From: Entoloma clypeatum
Taxonomy: Eukaryota > Basidiomycota > Agaricomycetes > Agaricales > Entolomataceae
Reading direction: 5' to 3'
Length of the DNA stretch: 64,000 nt
Assembly: GCA_963565915.1 (NCBI GenBank)
Contig: OY751495.1
Location: 1,736,001-1,800,000, forward strand
Shown here piece by piece: positions 32,853 to 45,000 of this stretch. Both the position numbers and the translations under genes were made by a program. Every line of letters begins with the position of its first letter. The stretch's first letter is position 1. A model generated the notes under the pieces. The model had not been told where the DNA came from and did no database searches. It was given only the letters and a program-made list of their open reading frames with translations.

Positions 32853-33028
32853 GGCGATGGTGGGTGTGGATGTGATGCGAGAATCGACGCGCAAGCGCGA
32901 ATACGCTGATGTAAGCAGATCCTCAGCGCCTCTCATTTGTAACATGGACAAACATTCAAAGATGGCTTCAACCTTGCACCGAACGTCAACCCAACGCCAA
33001 CCCACTAGCCCACACGCAATGCTGAAAT
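32853..33028. promoter_or_regulatory. Bidirectional promoter region, 176 bp
   Basis: This is the whole gap between the start codons of PRE4 (minus) and the TFIIIC-like gene (plus). No clear TATA box is seen in either direction. A PACE-like proteasome element was looked for and not recognised. Confidence 0.6.
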
Positions 33029-36022
33029 ATGAGTCGTACACTACGGCCTAGAAAATCCCAGCCCAGCTATGCAGCACTCGCAGGTCTCGTCCAGGATGAT
33101 GACGGTGCCCCAATAGCAGGACCTTCGAACCCTCGGAAACGGCCAATTGCATATGACGATGCCGACAGTGGTAGTGAATTCGAGCCAGAGAAGGATAAAG
33201 ACGTGCAACGAGAGGCAGCAGAAGATGTCATGGCGGAACCAATAGACGACGAGGTCGAGGGTCTGGATTCAGATGCTCAACCGCGTCCACAAGCCGCACG
33301 CAAGGCTTCGCCTGCGAGAAAGGTCAAAATCGTCGCCAAAGGTATGGAAACATACACAGGCATCTCTTCCCCAGATCTGAATGAAACCAGGCTTAGCAAA
33401 ACCCAGTCTTTCACGGGCATCGAAACGCCAGATGTACGTCCTTCCGACACCAAGCGTACATCATCGTCATCGAGCTATGCCCTTGTATACGCGAACCGGA
33501 CGTGTCGAACGGCTTGAATCGGCCCCTTCCTTGTTCAAAAAGCCCCAGATCACAATGACGAACAACTTTACCCAAAGCTCCAAGGTCACCGACCGCGTCA
33601 ACAAGGCATGGGGCTATAACGTTGGATGGGGCCCTATTTGGGAGATGGTAGAGGATAGAGGCTGGTATAAAGAGGCGGTGGAGGGGACGGAGGATATGGA
33701 TGGCGATGCACGCCGTCGACCAATAGTGTATAGAAACATCGCCGTGAAAAGTGGTTGGGAAATCTTGGATAGAAAGTATGCATGCCCACGTTCCCGTTAT
33801 TTCTGCTGAACCGATTCTGCTGCCTACAGTGCTGCTTCTCCGTATCTTCCAACTGACGTGGTTATTACTGAAGAAGGACATCTGAAGCCACCACCTCCAG
33901 TATCTTGTCTTCTCGGCCCATTTGGAAAGCAGACGCAACTGGAAATAGAGATGTTTCAGACGCACAAGATGGGTTTGTAAACCGCGCCGATCCATGCTCT
34001 TGTTTATTCAAGGTCTTCAAACATTAGCCGAGGTTATTCCAGAAAGCAATGGCCATATCTTCAACGCAGGCGCCCCAGTATGGGGCCTCGATTGGTGCCC
34101 TATACATGCAAATGACCGAGCAGGTATGTTTCTCATTCTCTTCCCGTATTCATATTGACTCGTCTACCCTACCACAGCAAGGTCGTACAAACAATACCTT
34201 GCTGTTGCTCCATTTCCCACCAGCGCTCACTCTCCCGAAATCGGTAGAAAAATTGCCCGCCCCTCCCATGCGTGTATACAGATATGGTCACTGGGTCCTT
34301 CACAACCGGGGGGACATTTGAATGGCGACGTGGATCGAGGACAGATGAAATGCGAGATGGTTCTTTGTCTTGACGGGGGACCGGCTCTTGAGGCAAAATG
34401 GTGTCCTTTACCTTCGCATGATGAGGTTGACTGTTTTTTCTGTTATTTTTTTTTTGTCATAGATATTGATCTTGCAATAATCTAGGAATCAAGTTCTGTT
34501 CGACCTCGGAAACTCGGCTTGTTGGGTGGCTCTTTTGAGGATGGATCGTGGTCATTATATGCCGTTCCAGACCCTCGTGATGTTATCCCAACAGGACACG
34601 ATCCCGAACAACCAGTTTGTGGTTCGTACATCAGTAATCGTCTGGTGTCATCGAATTTGACTTTATTCATCCTACCAGTCAGACTTCCAGAACCTCTTCT
34701 CAGGATCGAGCTCATGGAAACAAATTGTTGGACTTTTGACTGGGCAAATAGCGAATTACTTGCTATCGGAACGACCAATGGTACTGTGCGGTCTCCCCTT
34801 TCTTTGTTCAACTTATGAATATTGTACCTGTAGGCATAATCGCGGTGTATAACCTCGGTCCATCCCTCAAATCCATTGACATACCGAGTACAGTGCTATA
34901 TACCCAACCCACAACATCATGACACTAACCGGAAAACTAGGTGCTCCAACAATCACAGACATTCTCCCAACGCACTACATCACCGCGCATCAGTCGGCTA
35001 TCCGTGCCCTTGCATGGATACGTACTCCACCATCTCATCCGACAGGTGCCCCAAACACAAAGCGAGACCCCACAGTGATTGCAAGCGGGGGATATGATGG
35101 TGTTGAGTGTATGACAGATATCAGGGAAGGCCATGGATCGGTGATGAATCGGACCAGAGGTATGTCCTCCCCGGACCCACTCGATGCTAGAGAGACCAAA
35201 GTAAACATTTCTAGATGTCATAAACACTATGGCATTCTCACCATTTGGTGGCGGCCCGGTGACGATAGACCACGAAAACGTCGTCAAGGCGTATTCGGCA
35301 TCGCCGAGTATGTTAGGGCGTGGACACACGCTGCTGGAGCCTCAAGGGCCGGTTTGGGTGAGTCCTTCCAAGTTTCCCGTCGATCCACGTTACCTTTGTT
35401 ATGCTAGAGCGTGAATGCTTCGGACCTCCATCCACAGCTAGCCGTTGGCTCAGCAGACGGGTCCTGTATTACGACCAACTCTTTGCGGTCTACGAGAAGA
35501 GGGGGTTCGGTCGTGAGTAACGATTGTTCTCGTCTCGACGCTACGTGAAAGCCTCAATCTATGGTAGCCCTTTTTCATACACAAGGTCTATCAACTCGAC
35601 TACAGTCGTAGAACCGGCGTATACCGGATGCTTGAGCGTTTTCTTCCTCAGGTACGGGCCTACTTCCTTGCTCCCGTTCCCAACTCACCTGTGGGGACAA
35701 ACAGGAAACACAAGATCGCCCCCCCCCAAAGAACCAAGCTAAAGAGACAGCGCACATCAAAGCCTCCTTTGCCGGGACCGGTGCGTGGCCCCGTCAAGTT
35801 GGGGTGTACCGTGTGGTGTGGAACAGCGCGAATGGTCTGGCGGCTGCGGCACTGTTGGCGAGCGCGACTGCGGCTGGGTTGTGTAGAGTCGATGAACTTT
35901 GGGGGAGATGGATCAAGGGGAAGGTGCCATATGCGGGAATTGAGCATATCAGGAGGGAGTTGGAGGATGAGATGGATGTAGACGAGGAGGATGAGGAGGA
36001 AGGTGACGAAGATTGTGTATAA
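33029..36022 (+). CDS. TFIIIC subunit-like WD40 protein (Tfc6/Sfc6/GTF3C2 type), about ten exons
   Basis: The ATG at 33029 gives MSRTLRPRKSQPSYAALAG. Intron 1 is 33342-33396; exon 2 then reads RQMYVLPTPSVHHRHRAMPL, TDRVNKAWGYNVGWGPIWEM. Later exons give PYLPTDVVITEEGHL, NGHIFNAGAPVWGLDWCP, HACIQIWSLGP, LGLLGGSFEDGSWSLYAVPD, NCWTFDWANSELLAIGTTNG, HYITAHQSAIRALAWI, TVIASGGYDG, VNASDLHPQLAVGSADG, GVYRVVWNSANGL and an acidic end EDEEEGDEDCV with stop at 36022. Introns lie near 33778-33829, 33975-34027 and 34121-34178, among others. The WD-like blades and the VWGLDWCP region fit the TFIIIC B-box-binding module subunit, which helps recruit RNA polymerase III to tRNA genes. The family assignment is from memory. 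Confidence 0.7.
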
Positions 36023-36494
36023 GAGGCGACCCGTCTGGAAGGGGGACTGTCTGCCAGCTCTTGTTTTGTACCTTCAACTTCTTGATCTTCTTTTTTACTG
36101 TTGCCACGACGAGACCTTGTTTTCCTGAAAGTCCTCTGAATACAATCATTGGATTCGCTGGTCGAGACAAGCTGTCAGTATGTACACGTAGGGTGTCCAC
36201 GTCAATCGGATAGAGCGTGAGACTGGCGGCTATATAGTACCTGAAGGGCTATGTGGAGTGGGATTGTTGTGTCTTTGCCCCCCCTCCCCCCTCCACTGTA
36301 AAGCCCGGCGATGATGGTATTATCATACTGTAAGGATATGGAAGAGAATTTTCAATTGAGTGTTGTATATCGTTGTTTGCCGCTCCTTCAAGTTGTTGAA
36401 TGTCCCTGGATTGAATTGACTTGGAAATTGAATTGACTCTGCTGGGCAGCAATTTCTGGACTCGACGTTCAGTCGCATCAAGAACTTCTATGAG
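36023..36494. other. Intergenic region between the TFIIIC-like gene and PAN3
   Basis: Its start must hold the terminator of the upstream gene, and its end the PAN3 promoter. A C-run (CCCCCCCTCCCCCC-like) lies at 36278-36293. The minus-strand frame 36249-36611 is a shadow of PAN3 exon 1. Confidence 0.5.
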
Positions 36495-39348
36495 ATGGCT
36501 CTGTTTGCCAGACCACAGTCTTCTGCAGTAAGGATCGTCAATCCGGGGACACAGGATGAGCCCAAGACGCCCTCGCGCAAAGGTTCGCCACGACCGGTCT
36601 CGTTCCTCCACTCGCGGCTAATTAAGCCGAATCAGATTCCGTCCAACGTCAATGCAGGAATGTTATGATCTACGGGCACGTCCTTTCAGTCATTTTTTTC
36701 GTTGGCAAAGTCCAATCGCGGCCAATTTGCCAGGTATTGCAAGTTTCAAGATAAGGGTTGTGCATTCTCCCATCCATCGGTTCGTTCCATCCACATAACA
36801 CATTCACAAATATGTGCAACTGATGCTCACGATAGTCAGAGCCACTACACCCAGGGTATGCCTCAGTCAATATCGTGAATTTCCTATATCTGAACAACAT
36901 CGTAGACCGTCATCTCCATTGCCATCAGAGTCACGTACCACTATCACTCCTCAGGCCGTCAATGCACCGGTATTTGTGCCCAAAGGCTCGCTTTTTGGAA
37001 ATGCGACGCCTCCGCCGCCAAGTGAAACCCGCTCGCCCCCCGAGCCGACGTCAGTGGTCGTCATCAGTAACGATTCCCTCTGATTTTTCGTTATTAGCAC
37101 CCCCCGCTCGACAGCAAGAACAATGGAATATCCAACTTATGATGATCAAAATGGTAGTTACGATGCTTTTGACTACCAAGGTGATGAGGATACAACGACT
37201 CAACAGATGGACGATGTGAGCAATTTCTGAGCATCCCACGTTTTTTTATGTGCACGCTGAGATTATAATTGGAATCAGCTCGATACGCACTTCTATGATG
37301 ACGGTCAATATCGATCCTTCCCTTCTCACTATGATGCAGATCCTTTCTATTTGCCCGCCCCAGTCTACTTGCGCCAACCGGTACCCTATATGCGTTTCTA
37401 ACCACGAGAATTGCGTGCTCATGAATTTGATGTAGCTGGACTACCATCTCTACACCCCCGCCCCTCCGTCTGCCTTTATCGCATCTACCATGTACAGTCA
37501 TTTTGTTCCACCTTCCCAGGACCTGCGGCAGCTTTTGCAAAAGCGCAGCGAGACAGTACGTGAAACAGCTCTTATTGGTATAAGTTTTCCTTGTTATCTT
37601 TTTGGTAGGTATAACTCTCAAGTTCTCTCACCACAGGATCCGACCTCCCTGAGGAGCTCCAAGGTTACCACACCCTTGTCCCCTTGGAAAATACGGGCTC
37701 AGGAATCGAGCGAAGGAAGCTCGGAAACTGGTATACCACTGTCTATCGAGCTATTCGCACATCCGATGGCCTGCCATATGCTCTCCGCCGAATCGAGAGT
37801 GAGCATACTCCAAACGTCATCTGCTTCGATGAAGGTCACGTATGCCATCATCTATAGACTACCGCATCATGCACCAATCAGCCTTCGCTGCCATCGAAAC
37901 TTGGTCCAGGATCCAACACCCGAACATCATACCTGTCATTGAGGCATTCACAACCAAATCTTTCAACGACAACTGTATGCGTCTTTCGCTCTGGCTTAGA
38001 CCTCAACAATAATGCCATACATTTCAGCTGTCGTGGTTGTTCATTCGTATCACCCAAACGCCCAAACGCTGTACGACCTTCATCTCCAACGCAAGCCTCC
38101 CCCTCCTGCTCCGTACCAGCCCCTCGGGCGGTCAGTCCGTATGGCACAAAATCAGAATCTGACGACAGCGATCCCTGAACGAACGATGTGGTCGTACATT
38201 GTCCAGATTGCTTCTGCAATCAAAAGGGTTCATGAAGTGGGACAGGCGATGCGGATGATAGACGTATCCAAAATTCTGGTCACGGGTCAGAATCGGTGGG
38301 TTCACTTCCTTCAGGTCCCTCGCATCGTGTCACTCACATTCCGGACTCGCACACGACAGAGTGCGAATCAGCACCTGTGGTGTCATTGATGTCCTCATGC
38401 ATGATATTCATCATGATATCGGCGTCTTGCAGCAGGAAGATATGACCATGTTTGGCCGATTGATTTTTGCGTTGTGCTGCAACAACGTGGCGGCGTCGAG
38501 CGGGCAAGTCTTCCAGAAGAGCTTGGAAATAATGGGAAGGAACTATAGCTCGGAGATCAAGGGTGTCGCGTTGTTCTTGATCAGTAAGGGAGGTCCTCAC
38601 CGCGTGAGTATGCCTTTCATTCAGGAGAATGCTCTTTGGACTTATGGTACAAACCTAGAGCATTGATCAGCTACTGGACATGATCCGTGCGAGGGTCCTT
38701 ACCGAAATGGAAGACTCACTCATGTAAGTCATTGAATCTCGGTTCTGCCAAGATCTATCTCATCTCTTGATTTCCCAGTGGCACAGATCGACTGGAATAT
38801 GAGCTTCTGGGCGAGCTCGAAAATGCTCGCCTTGTCCGCCTCCTTTGCAAATTCGGGTTTATCAACGAAAGACCCGAGTCAGTCTTTTTTCAAATTTCTT
38901 GCAATTTTAATCTTCATACTCATGTGGTTCTGCCCCCCTCAGGTTTGCGCGTGAACCGCGATGGTCCGAAACGGGTGATCGGTACATCATCAAGTTGTTC
39001 CGCGACTATGTGTTCCACCAGGTCGATGAGCACAATAATCCGGTGGTCAATTACTCGCATGTGCTTACGTGCTTGAACAAGGTATATATCCTTGTTCCTG
39101 AGGTTGATGTATGGCTGTTCTGAACAATTATGCTTCACATCATTTGTCGAATTAGCTGGACGCTGGCACAGATGAAAAGGTGCTGCTGATTGCTCGGGAT
39201 GAGCAAAGTTGTCTTGTAGTCAGTTACAAGGAGATCAAGGCCTGTATTGAGTTGGCTTTCGGGTGCGTCTAATTTTCCCCTTTCCACTTCTGTATGCTCA
39301 TGGGCTGCAAACAGTGATCTTACTCGTGGGACGACAGTGCGGAGTTGA
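36495..39348 (+). CDS. PAN3: PAN2-PAN3 deadenylation complex subunit PAN3, multi-exon
   Basis: Exon 1 is 36495-36582 ([18 protein letters not shown]), intron 36583-36635, exon 2 36636-36675, then an intron with GC donor (36676-36733). Splicing gives the CCCH finger [17 protein letters not shown]. Next is [13 protein letters not shown], a PAM2-like motif for poly(A)-binding protein. After 37440 come the pseudokinase ([62 protein letters not shown]), a coiled coil and the C-terminal knob ([60 protein letters not shown]). The last exon ends [10 protein letters not shown] with TGA at 39346-39348. PAN3 dimerises and brings the PAN2 nuclease to poly(A) tails in the cytoplasm. Confidence 0.92.
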
Positions 39349-39645
39349 CATAGAACGAAGGAGGAACATGTGCTGCATGTATATACAGTAAGTATCTATC
39401 TGGGTGGTTTCATAAAATGTGTAGAACAAAAAAGACTTGGAAAATAGCCAAAAAAAATTCATGTCTTCTCCAGGATTCAATAATAAGTGGTTTGCCGGGT
39501 TACTTCTCAAAGACTTCCACGCCTATGGAAAGGGAAATAGGGGGGATGGTTCCACAGCATGCCCGCGAGAGAGTCTGGGTTGTAGCGACTGTTAAGTAAA
39601 CTAGATATTTATCGATGCCTCCTTTCAATCCGAAGCCTATCGATG
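39349..39645. other. Intergenic region after PAN3
   Basis: AT-rich; it must contain the PAN3 terminator. No other signal is recognised. Confidence 0.4.
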
Positions 39646-40014
39646 ACAGCTAAATGCGAAATGATAGGCGGTGGGAAAAAACAGGACATAGGGCGGGATT
39701 GATTTTGGGACTCCGAAGGGCTACTTCCTTACGTTGTCTCGCCATTGCTGACACTCAGTAAAAAAGAATTCAGATGTTTAGTCAAACAAATAGACTTTAC
39801 AGCTAAATGCGAAATTATAGGCAGTGGAAAACAAAACAATATCTAGGGCGGGGCTAGAATTCAAGTCCCCGATGGCCCAAATTGGTAATGATGGATTGCG
39901 CTGTCAGCAATGGTGAGCCGGCAACGTAAGGAAGTAACCCTTCGGAGTCCCAAAACCAATCCCGCCCTATGTCCTGTTTTTTTCCCAACTGCCTATCATT
40001 TCGCATTTAGCTGT
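39646..40014. repeat. Foldback repeat with 113-bp inverted arms and a third internal copy
   Basis: The left arm 39646-39758 starts ACAGCTAAATGCGAAATG and contains GGACATAGGGCGGGATTG and GGGACTCCGAAGGG. The right arm 39900-40014 is its inverse with few differences. Between them, a third diverged copy starts at 39799 in the same direction as the left arm. Termini are recognisable but I see no matching target duplication. It may be a MITE that inserted into or recombined with itself. Confidence 0.65.
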
Positions 40015-40369
40015 AGTCAGATAAAATTCAGCTCAGGTCAGAACACAGGTTATGTCTGACCAAAGGTTTGACCAAGGGTCAGACTAGGTCTGTGAACAGT
40101 CAAATATTTATACCAGGAAAAAAAACAAGAGTCTATGGCAGCTATGGTGCTATGTCACACTATATAGTGCAAGATATCAGCCAACTTGCACTATAGTTGT
40201 TGTAGCAACAGGTTTTTTTTCTGATGTAGTCAGAGTACTATACCATTTAGAATATATGTAGATTGCCTTGTGAGATCGGCCCGAATTGAACATTGTCCCA
40301 AATAACCGTACATGTCCTGCAAAGTCACCTGACTTTGTTGATTGTTGGTGAGAAAATCAAACATGCTTG
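40015..40369. other. No gene recognised
   Basis: A cluster of GGTCAGA/TCTGACC-like motifs at 40030-40100 includes GACCAAAGGTTTGACC and GACCAAGGGTCAGAC. No coding signal is seen. Confidence 0.35.
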
Positions 40370-41149
40370 GACAGTACTTCTCTTGCACCACAACTGCCTC
40401 ACATCCAATGGCAATCTCCTGCATCCAACAACTGCCCCTCACACCCAACACCTCCACTTGCATCCAATGACTGCCCCTCGCTCCCAATGGCCTCCACTCA
40501 CGCCAACGACTGCCCCTTGTGCCCAATGGCCTCCACTCGCGTCCGACAACTGCCTCTTGCTGCAAATGGCATTCCTTCATGCCCAATGGCATCCCTTCAC
40601 ACCCAACAGTGTCCTTTGTGTCCAATGGTGCCCTCTCATTCCCAGCTTGCATGTGCCCCCACACACAACCGCCTGTCTGTCTGTCAGCCCTCATCTGTGC
40701 TCTGACCTGCGTCCCATCCACCCCTCACCTGTGCTTTGTGCACTGGTGCATCCCACCCATGTTTGTGTTCCGTGTTCCCATTCTTGCATCTCCCACCATT
40801 GCTCAGGTGTCTTGCCATTCCTTTGTGTCTCCCAGTGTTTCTCGCATGAGTGGTCTGATGTGACATGGATGGCATGGTGCTCGCCTATATGGGGTGTTCT
40901 TGGCCCTTGCATGAATGAAGGGAGGGGCTGTTTTCAGGTGTTGCATGGACCAGTCCGCGTCTTGCATCATCTCATGTCCCTCAGCCATCATTCGAGCTCG
41001 TTCCCTGCATCCTGTATGCCCCTCACCTGTGCTTCATGCACCCACATGTCATCTCATATCCCTCGGCCCTAGTTACTGATATCTCATAAGCCTCTCATCT
41101 GCGCTTCGTGCACTGATGCACCCCACCCATGTTTGTGTGTCTCCCACAT
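40370..41149. repeat. C-rich minisatellite, target of gypsy B
   Basis: At 40380-40640, units of about 18 bp around CCCAATGGC alternate with CTCACGCC/ACTGCCCCT-type sequence; on the minus strand this is the GGCCATTGGGC array of 1655-2000. From 40640 the units grow longer, with GCACTGGTGCATCCCACCCATG at 40738 recurring as a near copy at 41111. The minus-strand frame 40230-40721 is open only because the unit length is a multiple of three. Confidence 0.65.
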
Positions 41150-41551
41150 TGTTATGCTTAACAAACTGTTCCAAGGTTCGGGCAGAGTATGCAGGAAAGT
41201 GGAAAGGCGAAGAGCAAAGTGATTGCTAAATCTAAGGAATCTACTATAGTACAAGAGGTTTATATAGGTACTGACTATAGGTGGTAGCAGATGAGTCAGT
41301 ACTGCGGAAGGCAGTGCGCATGAGTGAGGCGACTGCGGAAGGCTATGTACAGTGAGTAAGCTGACTGCGGAAAGCGAGTCAGCGTAGGAGCGAAGTATAC
41401 TAAAGGGGATGACAAAGTAATGTAATGAGTCAGACTGGAAATCGAAGGTTGCGAAAGTAGACATTAGACATAGTAAGCTCGTAAGAGGGCGCCGAGTCGG
41501 GCCGATAAGTAAAAGATATGACGTGGTCCTCATACCGTAGAGTCCGTAACA
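41150..41551 (-). repeat. 3' LTR of gypsy B (402 bp)
   Basis: Minus strand TGTTACGGACTC to AAGCATAACA. I count about 11 differences from the 3' LTR of C. A polypurine tract GAGAGGGGAACA (minus strand) lies just inside it at about 41552-41563. Confidence 0.9.
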
Positions 41552-41585
41552 TGTTCCCCTCTCCAAGCTCTGTGTCCTCACAGAG

Positions 41586-41957
41586 TCACTGTCCCCATCC
41601 CTCGTTGTTGCCAGGATCGGACCAGTTCGGACTTTCCTTGAGGCTCCAATCATATATCAACTCCTCGTTGATGGCTACAGCGAGTTCGAGGCCTTTGATA
41701 GCCAGCCGAATACGTCGATTCTCGATTACGAGGGTGCTGGTGTAATTTCCGAGAATCTGTTTTTCCTCGGGACTTGGGGCGACGGGTAGGTTGGACAGCG
41801 AGTGAAGCCGGATATGCATCTGGCGATGGAGGAGGTCGGCAAGGGAAGTTTTGAGAGCATGGATTTGGTCTCTCATAGAGAGTGCTTCGTTCATAAGGGC
41901 GGCGATGGCGGGGTTGATGTCGGTGGTAGAGGTGGAGGTAACGGTGGTGTTGGACAT
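41586..41957 (-). CDS. Small ORF between pol and 3' LTR of gypsy B, 123 aa
   Basis: The ATG frame (MSNTTVTSTSTTDINPAI) has a heptad-like middle (MNEALSMRDQIHALKTSLADLLHRQ) and ends NNEGWGQ. The homologue in C (56490-56861) is the same length, also free of stops, with about ten substitutions. The position, sense to pol and before the polypurine tract, is where accessory ORFs sit in some gypsy elements. No transmembrane segment is seen, so it is not envelope-like. Function is unknown. It stays open although gag and pol of the same copy are broken. Confidence 0.6.
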   Translation of the reverse strand: MSNTTVTSTSTTDINPAIAALMNEALSMRDQIHALKTSLADLLHRQMHIRLHSLSNLPVAPSPEEKQILGNYTSTLVIENRRIRLAIKGLELAVAINEELIYDWSLKESPNWSDPGNNEGWGQ

Positions 41958-42091
41958 GGCGGTGAGAATGGTTGAGAGGTAGAAGAAGAAGGGGGAGGCT
42001 ATATTGGGCAGGGAAAAGGACTAGAGCGGGGAACTCGGTGTGTGTTTGACTGATGAGGTCGATACTTGTCATGGATTCTGAGAGCCGTCTT

Positions 42092-45000
42092 TTATCGTGG
42101 GCGAGACGGGTTCTGCCGATGGAAATCACGGATCAAATCTTGAGCGTTCTGAACATTAGCTCGAGGTTCCCATGTGTTCTCTTCTGGACCATATCCTTCC
42201 CACTGGACGAGGTACTGGATCTTTCCACGGAACATTTGAGAGTCTAGGATTGTAGACACATGGTACTCTTCTTGTCCTTCGACGATGATCGGATCAGGGG
42301 CTGGTTTCTTTTTCTGGATGGCATACTTCGGAGTTTCATATGGTGACAACAGGGTCTCGTTGAACACAGGGTGAATCATCTTCCAAGTCCTTGGAAGATC
42401 AAGAAGGTACACGCTAGCTCCTTTCTTCTCTAGGACTTTGAATGGTCCATGTCGGAGTGCATCAAGTTTCTTTGAGGGGCAATTGGTCCTGATGTTAGTC
42501 CCTTCCGGCCGCGCCTTGTCTCCGGTGCGGTAGTCCTGAGACGGACTTCGCCGTGTGTCAACTGTCTTCTTCATCTGATCCTGTGCTTGTTTCAGCGCAG
42601 CATTGGCTTCTTCTCGTGCCTGTTTAAGTTTTTTCAAGAAGTCGTTGGCAGCCAGATTAGTATCTTCTAACACGAGCTCTCCCTTCCATGGATGTAAACC
42701 GTAGTTGAGGTAGAATGGGGTGCGCTTCGTTGCCTGATGTTCTTTGTTATTGTACTGGAACTCTGTGATTGTGATCCATTCAGCCCAATCATCCTGTAGA
42801 TGGTTGACAAAGTTTCGTAAGAATGCTTCCGTTTCCTGATGCGATCGCTTGGCCTGTCCATCAGTCTGTGGATGGTATGTGGTGGACAGGTTCCTCTTGA
42901 TCCCTAACATGCGGCAGAGTATCTCCATGAACTTCGCGGCGAACTGCGGTCCCCTATCGCTGATCTTCTTGGGGATCCCATGAAGCTTCCATATCTGATC
43001 CCGATAGATCTTGGCTAATCCTTCAGCTGATAGTTCCATGGTTGTCGGAATAAGGTGAAACATCTTTGAATGTCTATCCGTGATGACCAGAATTGCATTT
43101 TTTCCATCAGATTCTGGTGTCGGTCCCACGACGTCGATTCCTATGTCTTCCCATGGGTGACTTGGTGCTGCATGGGGATGTAGCGGAGCATGTCGCTTTT
43201 GTTGGTTAATCTTGTTGCGTTGACAAGTGTCGCAACCCTTCACGTACTTCTTCACATCATGCAGTATGGTAGGCCACCAGTAGGTGCAAGTGAGGAGTTC
43301 ATGTGTCCGGTACTGTCCTGGATGTCCAGCCACTGGTGCATCGTGTGATTCGAACATCAGTTCTTGTCGTAATTGTGGATCTGGCAGGACATAGATGCAT
43401 AGATGATCCCATTCTCCTGTTGATACCAATGAGGATTCTTTCTTAGGCCCTGCACTACTTCTGTCTCCATGCGGTTTGAACCCTTGATGCGTGCGATCCA
43501 CGGATTTTCAATGGTCGTGATGTTCCCAATTTTGATGGAATCAGATGTTTCACCCCCTTCAAAGAATTGTTCCTCTGTGAACATCTCCATTTGTACCACA
43601 TCTTCTGATTCCAACCGTTTCAAGAATAGTCCCTCCTTGAGCATTTGGTCACTGTCCTGTGGTTCGAGTTCCACTTCATACCAGGTTAAGCGTGACAGGA
43701 TGTCTGCTTTCGCATTGGTCTTGCCGGGCACATGCCGTAATTCGAAGTCATAGTCTTGTAACTTAGCATCGCTGTCGTTGATTCAGGTCCTGAGGACGAC
43801 AGAAATATTCCAGGTTCTTGTGATCGGTCAAGATCTCGAAACATTCCCTGGCTTCAAGCAGATAGTGTCTCCAATCTTTCAATGCTTCCACAACTGCCAG
43901 GAGTTCCTTGTCGTATATCTCGTAATTCTGTTCGGCCGTGGACATGGTCCGCGACAAGAACACGATGGGATGCCATTTGTCGTCTACTGGTGCCGATGTA
44001 ATTGCCCGTATGAGACCTTCAAAAGCTTGCTGCTCTGTTGGTCCCCAAGTAAATGCTGTACCGCCTGTGAGCGCGGTGAGAGGTTTTGCGATGTTTAAGT
44101 ACCCTTCAATAAAACGTCGATAGAAGTTAGCAAATCCAAGGAACTTCTGAACTTCCTTTTTTGATGTGGGTGCTCGCCAGTTTCGAATTGTATCCACCTT
44201 CTCAGTTTCCATCTCAACACGTCCCTCACCAACCACATATCCCAATATAGGACATTTCGTTACTTCCCATAAACACTTCTTCTCCTTTAGGAACAAATCA
44301 TTGTCCAATAGGATCTGTAGGATTTCTTCAGTGTTTCGCATTCCATGTAGATCACACAGATACATCGGCGGATCTGGTCCCGGAATAGACTAGCCATCAT
44401 TTGAGAGAACGTTCCCAGAGAGTTGCAAAACATGACCAATGGTTCGAACAATCCTCGACTGGTGAGGAAGGCAGCTTTCCATTCATCGCCCTCCTTAATC
44501 CGGACATTGTTATAGCCCCACATGATGTCCATTTTATTGAAGTAGACCGCATCTTTCAGTACGTCCAAGAGATCGGATATTCGTGGGAGTGGGAACTTGT
44601 CTTTGACCGTGAATTTATTGACCATGCGGTAATCTTGTACCAATCGTTTGGAGCCATCCTTCTTGTTGATGAAGAAGCGAGGGGAGGCATAAGGGGATTT
44701 GGATGGGCAGATCTTTCCTGTTGCTAGACCCTCGTCAATGAATGCGTCCAATTCCTCTTGTTTCTTTTGCATCATAGGATATGTATTTCCCCCTAGTTCC
44801 TTTGGTGCGTCCGGTGTAAGTTCGATACCATGGTCCCATTCCCTCTCCTTTGGGATCTTATCAAAGTTCTCTTTCTCGAAAAGATGGGCAAATCGTTCAA
44901 CATATGAGGGTTGTTTGGTTGTGGGAGGTGGTGTGGGAGTGACAGCTTCCAAGATAGGGTCTCCAGGCTTCCATTTCTGATCCGACTTTTTGGGTGCATC

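Noticed and set aside
37094..37621. 175-codon minus-strand frame
   Set aside because: It is a shadow of PAN3 exons and introns.
40230..40721. Open frame of 163 codons on the minus strand
   Set aside because: It translates the minisatellite; the unit length is a multiple of three and the product has no family features.
41586..41957. Envelope-like gene of a gypsy element
   Set aside because: The product is only 123 residues, hydrophilic, without signal peptide or membrane segment.
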